A stretch of 64,000 nucleotides of DNA from Henricia sp. BOLD:AAB3569. Lineage: Eukaryota; Echinodermata; Asteroidea; Spinulosida; Echinasteridae. A program made the position numbers and the translations under genes. A model generated the notes under the pieces. It made no database searches, was not told where the DNA came from, and saw nothing but the letters and a program-made list of their open reading frames with translations. Shown here piece by piece: positions 45,201 through 57,200 of this stretch. Numbering within the stretch: position 1 is the stretch's first letter; each line of letters opens with the position of its first letter. The stretch spans positions 434,001 through 498,000 of the forward strand of contig JBBELK010000005.1 in assembly GCA_037783545.1 (NCBI GenBank), in the 5' to 3' direction.

Positions 45201-48200
45201 ATACTCTGATCAAGATTGTATCAATATTGAAGTTCCATAATTTCTATCATCGGTTTTTAAATTGTGTCAAAAGAAAGTAATGTTTTTTTTAAAAAATACA
45301 TGGCGACTAGTATTTATTAATTTTTTCCCCACTTTTTATGCTCCAGGATTGTTGACAGTCAACAAAATGTACAACAGCAACATGTTCTTCTGGTTTTTCC
45401 CATCCCAGGTATAGTATACTTTTATCCTGCACAGTGTGGCAAATTTTAAAAACTGAAATTACTTTAAAGGCCTGTCCGCATTGGACCTTTTGGGGAAAAA
45501 CAAACCGAGACGGACGATGTGTAATTTATCTAATTTAAGTCCATGCGGACAGCCTTGGACGTTTTCCTCTCAGTAACTTTTCCTGAGTCCAGCGGTTACT
45601 TTTCCTGGCTAACTTTCGCCCAGGAAAATTGACCAGGGAACTTTTCCCGAGACGAAAAGTCTAATGCGGACACAATTGGAAGCGTACGTCCGGGCCGTCA
45701 AGGTCAAACTGCGAAGGGACACTGGGCATGCTCTCCCATGGTCTCTGTAAAATTTTACCGTGTCAAAAAAGTCCTTTTCGCGCGCGCGTAATTGAGACGC
45801 GTGTTGCTTTGAGAAAAAGCGATGTGGAGGGAATTTTTAGTAAAACGTGCACTGAAAATAACTGAATTATGAAAACGCTTTTTCTGTGGTTTTTTGGTGC
45901 GTTGTTTCACGCCAAATTCCTTCCACAGAATTAGCTTGGACGGAAAGTGTTTTTATAATTCAGTGATTTTCAGTGCATTGTTTCACGCAAAATTACTTCT
46001 GTCAAAGCGACGCGCGTGGTAATTACGCGCAAAAAGGCTCGGTGTGAATTTGTGAGTGCGAAGGGTATAATGCGCGTGTCATGGATGTGTGCTGCTCGAT
46101 TGTACAACACAAAACACACAGTCCATGCACAGGAAAAAGCTGCGTCCCAGTTAAAGCTGTAACCGAACATACGAACCGAACGGGTTTTACCAAACTTGGC
46201 ACTTCCGAACCGAACCAGACCGAACCGAACATTTCACTCAGTTCGGCTGGTCAGGAGTGTTTCACTTTTGGATTTCACATCTTACGTATTTTAACTGCCA
46301 ATGTGAAAGGCAGCTGGCTTCCCGATTGTCAACAACCCACTCCAAATTACTTCTTATGCTTGCAAAAGCGCTTTGTGTTTAACTGTCGAACGTCATATGC
46401 ACTGTACAAAGCAATTCTTGTGCCAAATCAGATCCGACATTTTGAGCCCGGCGCTGGCGCCCAGTACCGTACCGACATGACTTCATAATCGATATCTACA
46501 CAAACGTCGCTCGATCGGTGCCGATCAAATATTGTATTGGCTCCATCGCCGCAACGTGCCAGAGCCATAGAGTTACCGCGCAGTATGCATCTGCACGATG
46601 TGCTGATAATAACGGTCGATTGATCGGAACAGTTTGATTGAAAACACCCTCTAGCGGCGTGGCATACATTTGCATTGTGAAAATGGCGTATCGGGACAGA
46701 ATTTTCTTGGACAGAATTGTTCGCACAACATTGTGAAAAGCATTTTGAGGGAGATCAATAAGCCCTCTTACAGAAACACAGCGATACTTGCGGGTACTAC
46801 ATACAATCGTCAGAAAAATAAATTGTGTAAAAAAGTTTGAAGATAAAATAAAAATACATAGGCCCTAATTTATAAAGTAGCTGCACGTGCGTGAACACTT
46901 TCAACCGGAACCCACACCGCCGACAATACTTGCCGAACCCGAACCGAACAAATTTTCGGGAAGAAATTACCGAACTTTTGCCGAACGGAACCGAATCTGA
47001 ACTTGCGGACTTCGTTACAGCTTAGTCCCAGTTATGGCTGACGTGTACATGGAAGGAGTCCTGGGAATAGTCTAAATTGTGGTTTGGTACAATGACAGTT
47101 GTTGCAACTATTACTTATTGAAATGTCTTTTTCCGATGTTTTATAAACAGTCTGATCCTACCAATGCACCAGTGCTTCTATGGTTACAAGGTGGGCCAGG
47201 CGGATCGTCCATGTTTGGTCTGTTTGTTGAACACGGACCATTCTCAGTGACAAAAAACCTGACATGTAAGTAATTAAGTCCGGGTTTCAGACCAAATTGT
47301 CATGTTTTTAGTTTGTCTGTTTGGAATTAATTTTGTTGTTTTTGTAATTTAAAATTGTTTTGTCCATTAGGAATTTTTGTTTGTAACAGACTTCTGTTTT
47401 GATACTGATATAAATTTTTGTTTAAATCAGTTTAAAGGCACAGGCTCGTCAGCAATGCGCACGCGCCAAATTCGTGACACGAAATACACAGCTCCATGCC
47501 TTTGCTATGGAGCTGCGTATTTCGTGGCACGAATTTAGCGTGCACGCATTCCTGATGAGCGTGTGCCTTTAAATGTTGTACAATATTATATTTTTCCCAT
47601 TACTCCAGTGCTAACCCGGAATTATACATGGACCAGTAATTTCTCAGTTCTATACATTGACAATCCGGTAAGTTTATATATAATTTAAATGTGTCCATTA
47701 CTACATGTATGTATGGAACATGTGAACAAAACGCCATTCATTTCTGAAAGAACCAAATTTACTATTTTTAAGATGAAACCTAGAGCAATAAGACATCTAA
47801 ATAAGAATGTTGGTAAACTAGCATACAGAAATTTCAGTTACATGTACATCTAGGGGTAATTCCCAAAATTAGGGGTCCAAAAGTGTGACGTGCTTTTTAA
47901 GATTTCCAAGTGTTTTTAATGATTGAAAGTGGTTTCCCAGTAGAAAATAATTATTTTTATTTGAACAAATGCCACTCAAATTTAATGTTTGTGTGTGGAT
48001 AAGGCACCAAGGTTAATGCAAACTCATTCTACAGCCAATTTTCATTGGCGTACAGTACGTAACCCAGGACACAACTCCTATTCAATACCATGGAACAAAT
48101 TATAAGCCTTGATGGTCTTTTGTTTTAAATATTTTTCAGGAATCAGAAAACAAAATATTGAAGAAAATGATGCTGCCCCCTATAATCACAGGCCACAGTC

Positions 48201-51200
48201 CATTACTGAGAATTTGTGGTCATAGGTTGTGATTTTTTAAGCAGAGTGTCGTACGTAAGGTCTGGGACACCAAACATTTTGGACCCCTAATTTTGGGAAT
48301 TACCCAAGAAAACCTTTAAAATCCATGCATTTTGGACAATAATAAATTAATGTTGTAGTAAGCCTCTTTTACACTTTGACGATTTTGGATACGAATCAAC
48401 ACGACGTAGGAATCACATTACATCGTAATGAAAAAGCCTAGAAATCCCCAATTACCGTGACGGAAACGACCAAAAAGAACATGTTGCGATTCTGTTCAAC
48501 CCTGATGAAACCATTGTACGATGATCGTAAAAGTGGAAACGATTTAGATGCGAATCCTTGCGACACTGATACGACACTTTGCGAATGTTTGCGATCAGAT
48601 TGCGACATTTTACAATGCATTCTGATTTCTTTGTGACTTTTTGTGATCTTTTACGATAGTATACGATGCCATTACGATTGCTTGTGATTCTTGATGATTT
48701 TTTGCGACCTGGAAGCGATTCTCTGTCGCGGTTTCCTAGAAATGATGACGATCACGTGACTTAATTGCATTCGTATAAAATCGTAAAGAAAACTTAAAAG
48801 ATCTTAAAAGTTTGTATTGAAATAGTGCTGAAGAATTGGTTAAGAACCTTTACGATTGGCATTAGGATTATTTACGACCTTGTTAAGACACTTTACAATT
48901 TTCTTTTGATATCTTACGACTAGTGCGACGATACGACTGATCACCAAATTTTTAAACATTAAACAAAAATTGACTTTGCGACCAAGATGAATCATTACGA
49001 TCACTTAAGAATGTTTACGAATGCCGTTACGAATGCTTACGATTTACCATTGCTGTAACAACTCACAACATAAACATTTTCGGTCATTGCGAACGATACA
49101 ATAGACTTTTAAATTAGTGCGACATTTCAAGAACATTTTAACGGCTGGCGGATCGCATAAAACAGCACCTTCCATCCTCCATCCGCAGCAACCTGCCTGC
49201 TTCCCACAAACAGCCGTCGCGTGTCTACAAAGATGCAACAAAACTGCCACACAATCCGAATGCACATCTGCTATAGGACAACACTTGCTTGATCACCCTG
49301 AGTGCTCGAAACAATACAGCGAACAGCAGTTCACTGTACTGGCCAGAGCATGTAGAGTCATGCATCTGCACATGCTCAAGGTTACGTGTCGTCAGAAAGA
49401 ATTTGTGCACCTGCTTCATGTAATCTAACTGCGCATGCACTGTAGCGTGCTCCCTGCTGCAGACCAATAGCGCTCAGCATTCTAAACATGTCATTCCCGA
49501 CTTTTAGCTTTCTACTACATGTATTGTCGATTAGCGTCATGACGCCATTCTTGCATTTTGCTCTGAGTGCAAGTCGAAAAGTGCTTTAGCATGTCTCTGT
49601 CGTTACTCATTGTTGTTGTGTATTTTTCTGTTATTTTTTTCCTTATACAAGGTTGGCACGGGGTTCAGTTTCACAGAAAATGAGCAGGGTTATGCAAGGA
49701 ATGAAACGGCGGTTGCCGAAAATCTCTACAGGTAAAACGTCGTGGGAAAAGGAATTGTTCACATGTATGGCTGAGAGTTCTGGGGCAATATTCACAAAAC
49801 TCGATCTTAGCGGGCTACTTAAATCTAAGCACCTCACTAAGATAAGTTGAGCACTCGACTTCGTATTCACAAAAGATTTAAGCGCCTGCTTATCTTAGTG
49901 GTCTACTCAATTAATTAGCACATGCTTAAAGATAGTATACATGATTGGTAAAATAGTTTTATCCCTCTGTGTGATTGAAGATATTCATGATAAAAACCAA
50001 CCTGAGCAAAAATCAGCTCCGTACGTCGTCTAACTTTTGAGAAAACAGTCAAAAAAGGGTGTACAGTCATTTCGCCCCAAAACCACTTCGCCCTGAACCA
50101 CGGCCTGTCCACGAAGTTGTTTTGGGTGAAGTGGCTTTTGGGCGAAGTAGTGTTTGGACGAAGTGGTTTGGGGGTGAAATGGCACTTGGGCGAAGCGGTT
50201 CAGGATGAAGTGGTCTAGGGCGAAATGGTTTTGGGGCAAATTAAATTTACGTCTCGCGAGACGAAAAGTGGGCGTTTGCTTTCACCGCGCTCGAGGTCAC
50301 AGAACCAGAACTTCCTGTAAAGTTGCGTCCCACTATTCACTTTTTTTAAGGTTGTTTTTAATTTATCTCAATAAAAAAAATTAAGCATACTTGAATTAAC
50401 AAATTTCAAACTCTCATTCATCTATGTTTGAACGGTGTATATGCACAAAAATATCATGATCTCGCTCACGTCAAATCAAAAGCTGAAAATTTTTCACTTT
50501 GCTAAACTCTTTTTTTTCTTCTTTTTTGTCGTTCTCTTTTTAGCGCACTCGTTCAATTTTTTGAACTGTTTCCGCAGTACCAGAAAAACGACTTCTATGC
50601 AACTGGGGAGGTATGTATTAAAAGGTTACAGCAGAGTACTATTTATAGTAATTTTTAAAACAAAATCCTCTCACATGCACACAATATTCAGACTAAATGT
50701 TTGTTGCTACGTGGTGCACACGGCTGGTCTGAAGTCCAGAATCAATACCGTGTTCACCGTAGGAGAGAATGGCATAAAGCAGCCAGACTGTTGGTTGCTA
50801 GGCAATGGCGTGCACCACGTAGCAACAACAACATAGTATGTGACTTTAAAACCGCACCTCCATTTGAAAGTGAAGGATTCAGGGTGCCAGCCATTATGCA
50901 AAAGTTACACGCAAAAGGCTTATCAGCGTGACACAGGGGTCGAAATTAACCTGGATTTCATGCTGGTTAGAAGGACCAGTAGATTAGAGAACTCTACTGG
51001 TCCTGCTGGAAATTTGGTGGTCCACCGGTGCTTTTCAAAATGGCACCGAGATACTGCAACACTTTCTGGTTTAAGGTCATTGAGTGCAGGATGGATGGGA
51101 TTGCTTTTTGATCCAACACTAGTACTGAGAGATCGGAGAAAGAAATGTAGTTATCTGAAAATGTATAAAGTGATCAGGAATTGTTTGTGGTAACCAGGAA

Positions 51201-54200
51201 TTCTTTGCATTGAGTAAGAAATGTTTACTGTGGATTAGGCATCAGAATGTTTCCATGAGTCAGTAAATGTTTTCACTGGTCCATCGGACCAGAGTCTTTG
51301 ACAGATCTAGTGGTCCTTTTGATTTTTTACTGGTCTCGGACCACAGGACCAGTGTTAATTTCGACCCCTGGTGACGTCACTTTTAACTGAGCTATTCTCT
51401 TGGATTTTGACTCTATGTGCTGTGCTCGAGACGGTAATTTCGTCCTTTATGTATCCCATGATTCCTGCAGTCCTACGCCGGCAAGTACGTCCCCGCTTTG
51501 GCCTACTACATCCATTTTGCCAACCCTACGGCCAAGGTCAAAATCAACTTGAAAGGAATGGCAATTGGCGACGGTTTTAGCGCTCCGGAAAAAGTAAGTT
51601 CCACTCTTCGAGAAATTACTCCTAGATTTTAAATAAACTTTTATCTTTATGTGACCATCCATAACGTGAAAAAATCACAGCATCTATAACAATTTTAATA
51701 TGATAGTTACAATTACTCTTGGGAAAATTCTCTCTGGAGTAGGGTGGTAGTTGAGTCCATCACAAGTCCTCGCAAGCCTTTACGAGTCCACCACAAGTCC
51801 CTGAGTCTTAATTCAAGTCACAAGCTATTCAAATGAACTCCAACAAAGGCATTCTTTTGTGCGTGTTCATCCTTTGCTTCTTGTTACTGGACTTGTGACG
51901 GACTTGTGCGGGACTTGTCACGGACTTGTGATTTTATCGGCTCTGGACTTGTGATGGACTCGACTACAACCCTGATCTGGAGTTGATTAGAATTGGCTTT
52001 CTGCGACTTGAAGTGTGACTTCAAGATAGATTTCAAGATTGGAAAAGTATTACAAATGGCGTTATCTCCACGTGCGATTGAGGATGTGTATAAGTCAGCT
52101 CATATCAGTACCTCATATACATTTGCAAAATAAAAACCGTGTCTATGCTTTTAAGAAATTATGTGAATCCACTGTCCTATTTAGGCTGGCTATAGTGAAT
52201 GTAAAATGAAGCCATAATATCATGGTTGTGAGGTGCCTAGTATTAGGAATTTTCTTAAAATCCTTAATTTTCCTGTAATTTGTGTCTCCAAACAGCTGAT
52301 TCCTGGCTACGGTCCCTTCATGTTTCAAACTGGCCAGGCTGATTCACTCCAGAAAACCATGATCGACAAATACACATCTGACATCGTCAGGTTCATTCAG
52401 GAAAAACAGTGGGAGGCGGCGTTAAAGGTGACTGGCTTTTGTGACACTTTTTTCAGCGCCACCACAAAAAAAAAATTTGAATAACCTTCTTGGCCAATCG
52501 CTGAGGTAATTGCATTAATAATGGCAGCATTGCTTTGGACATTTTAAAACTGAAATTTTTGCAAGTTGTTAAACAAGTTTTCCACTCTTTACTTTTTTGT
52601 GATAAAACAGAACTATTCGGTATTAAAGGGGCTATGTCACGGTTTGCGCATGCGCCAAATCCTTTCATACATTGACATACGTGCGGGCTCAGATGAATGT
52701 AGCGCAATTTCGTTATACAACGCCATTGGTGCGTGTGCTATAGTTGTGTACATCGTGTACTTATCACGTGCCGCATGGGCAGTGTGTTCATTCATGAGTG
52801 TTTACAATACGCAGAATTCAACTACATTGTGCATCGTCTGCGCGCATTTGTTCGATTTGGTGATCAATGTCTGGAAAAACAAAATCGTACAGCAGTGGCG
52901 GCCACTGTGTCTTTCCAAGGACAGAAGGTATGCTGTAAAATTGCTGTCGGGACCAAATAAGCATGTCAGTTTTGATGGAAAACAAGGTTAAACAAATTGC
53001 TGTATCCAACCATGTCATTCATATCATTCGATGCCGTTTCTGTCATGTTTTGTCAAGTTTTTTGATGGGATGAAAAAACTCTCTTTTTAACGATGGCCGC
53101 ACACCCGGTGATGTCGATGTTTGGCGGCTTAAAAATACGGCAAACAGTGCGATTCCAAGTAAAAAGTAATGTATCAGGACATCCTGGACGTTGACAAGTA
53201 CACCACTGCCAAAATTACTAAAGAATTATAAGGGATGGCAAAGATTGAATAGGATATGCAAAACCCGGCGACAAAACTTGAAAAAGTTAGCCCAACTTTT
53301 TCAAGTTTTGCTACGCATGCGCAAACCATGACATAGCCCCTTTAATGCCACTATGAATAACGGAAACTTTTTCAAAGTTCGTTCGTTAGACGAAGTACGG
53401 AGCTGGTTTTTGCTCAGGATGGTTTTAATCATGCATATCTTCAAGCACACAGGGGAATAAATCTATTTGTAACAGTTTATCAATCATGTATACTATCTTT
53501 AATAATTAGATGTTTTTTTATTTATAGGAATTTGGTGAACTCATAAACGGTGATAGTAGTTACTTCACGAAGATAACAGGATGTTCAGATTACTACAACT
53601 TCTTACGAACCACGGTACAGTATACTTCATCATGTGGCTGGAAGAAGGGCATATAAGCGTTCTGGTGCCAGAAATCAGTTATGCCCTTCTGATAGGCACA
53701 CGACAAACTGATTTTTGGCATCTGACGGCTTATATGCTCTTTTGCCAGGCATACGACGACTTATAAGAATTAATATCTCTAAAATCCATGTCATTTTTTG
53801 TTTAGTTTTTGTCTTTTTATGGATTTCATTGGTTTTTATTTTTCTTTTATTTTTAAAGGGTTTCGAAAATTTTGGTGGGTTGCAATAATTTTTTGTTCTT
53901 TTTTGTCGGTTTTGTGGTTTTTTTAATTTTAATTTTGAGTTTTGATGGATTTTGTGGATTTCATCTTGTGATGATATACACTGTCAGAAATGTGTGCTAA
54001 TTTCAAATTCAACGAGAGAATTTCAGAGTCAAAAGCTGTGTCACTGTTAACTTTCCATCTTGGTATTTTTTTTCTGTGCATCCGCACGTCAATTTATTTA
54101 TGACCACAGAATGTCCTCCGCCACGTAAAACCTAGATGAAACATGTCACCTCATCATTCAGGTCCACACAGAAGTTACATAATAATAAAAATTTATATTG

Positions 54201-57200
54201 CGCCGGTATCCATAAAAAAAAAAGATCACAACGTGTGTTCTATTGGTTTTCCATTACAATACCCGCATGGGACTTTCCAGCGGTGTAAAATCTACAATGT
54301 AATTCTTCCGCGACTCAGCTCGCCCTGTAAAAATTACAGCGACGGAGCATAAAAATTACAATTGACAGTTGACACTTTACAATTTAGGGTGTTTTCCGAC
54401 TGTCCGCATTGGACTAAATTTTGTAAAATTTAAGTTTGACAAAAAATTAGTCCAGTGCAGACACGGTTAAAGTGAAATACCGGTAAATCAAATTGATGTG
54501 GTGTCCCAGTTACACCCATAACCACCACTTGATCAAATAGTTGAAATTGCTTCCGAGATTGCCCAGTTAACCCTGCCCCCTTGGATATTGTTGCCATGCC
54601 TCACACACTATCGTCAAAATGGCGACACAAAAAGCAATGGGACTTTCAACGGAAAGCACAGATTCATTGGAGAAACTCAAAGGTAATTCATGTTTCAGGG
54701 TCGACAGTTACCGTAGCTCGCACTTATAGTAAAAGGCCAGTGATACAGAGATGTCATATATTCATAACAATTCGCTTTCTTACCTTTGAACAGCGAATAG
54801 CCCGGCCTTGAAACCAAAAATTCACTCGGAACACCGCATACAACATATCAGCAGAAAATCGCGATCAATTTGTTTGTGAGGCAATGCACTTTGACCTATG
54901 TGTGGGCGCTGTCTGCTAGCTCTGTTGTGATTGGTCGGCGGGTTCAGTTGATTGACAGGTCGGAACTATGCATAGCTCCATCAAGACTGAAGACTCAAAA
55001 ATTATACAAAATCACGCAACATTATGTCAACCGCTCCACCGACAGTAGGCTCTTGCATAACAAAAATTAAAATGGAGCTAATGACGTAATCGTGATGAAG
55101 GTCAGTTGGGTCGTATTTATAAAAACTAGTAGAAATTTACTAGTAGAAATTGTAGTGAATGCTCAATACTCGTGGTTGCCTAGTGCACAGTTGAAATTGG
55201 TAGCACTTTAATAATCCTTTTATTCATAACGGACGCTTTTAGGCTGTCCCGGTTACAAGCGTATATTGGAAATTTGTACACAGGGTTTTTAGAAAGGCAT
55301 GTTGTCACACTATTTGTAACCCTTTTTGGGCCTAAGTTATCTCTTCAGAACAACTGAAACTTATTTCTTTTATTTTGAGACCAGACAAGGAAAATATGGT
55401 TTGTGTTGCCAAAATGCTCCCTTTACTGTGGAAAGACTCGGATACTCTCCGTATTTAGCGAATGCTTTTAAATGAAACCATTTGCTTAGTTTTTATTCAT
55501 ACAAACGCGAGTAAATGCTTTAAAAATTGGTGGTAAAAGCAAATGCTAGTTTTTATAAATACGACCCGTTTACCATTTTGTGGAAATAAAGAAATATCAT
55601 CTTATTTTCAGTCTGTTTTCTGTTTAAATCATAGTCGCCCCCTGATATGCAATATTTCAACAACTATCTGGCTTTGCCCGAGGTCCGAAAGGCCATCCAT
55701 GTTGGGAATCTCACTTTCCACAACGGCGGCGACGCGGCGGAACATCTATTCATGGACTTCTTGCAATCCGTGGAAAAGGAACTCACGTTTCTTGTTAACG
55801 TCAACTACAAGGTATTGTTAAATGTCTCCTCTCATACAATGACGGGGTTGTAGTCGAGTCCATCACAAGCTCAGAGCCGATAAAATCACAAGTCTGTGAC
55901 AAGTCCCGCACAAGTCCGTCACAAGTCCAGTAACAAGGGATGAACACGCACAAAAGAATGCCTTTGTTGAAGTTCATTTGAATAGCTTGTATAGTATGGT
56001 TATGGTATGGTATATTTCATACAACTTCCCTGGATTGATTTAATACAATCATTACAAGCTGCGTTATATAAACATGTCATGAATGTATATGAAAATTAAC
56101 TTTGTTGATAACACAACACAACACAATAAGGGCATATTTGTTAATGGAAGATGTATGGGATGCTAGATAAAAAGCCAATCGGGTTTATACAAGACCTAGC
56201 ACCCCCGTTACAATTAACAAGGTAATTTTAAATTAAGGTGAGGTGCAAAATTAACAAGAATAAATTGTCAAAACTTCTAAAGGACATTATGTACCGTACA
56301 TAGCTACACTTCAAGGTTTTTATGTGTACACTTATTAAGCTATTGAAATATTTAGTACCTTGAAAGGAGATACTTTTTAAAATATTTGGTTAAGTTGGTA
56401 AATACTACGCATGTATGGAATATTTTTTTGTGACTTGAATTAAGACCTAGGGACTTGTGAGGACTTGTGATGGACTTGACTACAACCCTGTAACATGAGG
56501 TCAATAGTATACAAATATTGACTGCAATGAGGGGACATGGTTAAGATTATATGCCCAAGGTGATCTCGAAGCCGTTACTATGCCCCGAGGTACTCATCCT
56601 GAGATCTCAGGGAATTTCCACTCTGCTAATAGCGACGTTACAATGCCGTGAGGAAATCCACGCAAATCTGCGAAGTAAGGCGGCTGTTGCGACACACGCC
56701 CGAGTCATTTTGATGGAATTTAATCAATTTGGTCATGTTCTGCCGAAAAGAAACGACTTCTATACTTTCCAGAAATTGTATTGGGTTCTGTTCCTTATGA
56801 CTGTACCATTCCTACCAAAATTCCTGGCGACGATCTTATTTAGTCAGTTTTTCAAATTAATAACGGGGATGCATGCTGACCAACGTGAATGGAACGGATT
56901 CCCCCTTATGCTTTAAATAGCAGCCAATCGCCGACGCGGACAACGGCCAGCATTACCGAGTTCATGTATCACATGCATGCACGGTGTTTACAATCTGCGC
57001 GCGTTACATTTGAATGTCTGCAATGCACTGCCAAGCATACTGATTGGTCGCGACAAGATTTCTGTCGCTTGTTCCCCAGCAAAATGGGGCCGGTTTTCTC
57101 AGGGTATTGTGACATCGCTTTTAGCAAAGTGGAAATTTCCTGAGATCTCGGGATGCAAGGTACTAGGTGGAAGCCGAGGGGCATAGTCATGGCTTCGAGA

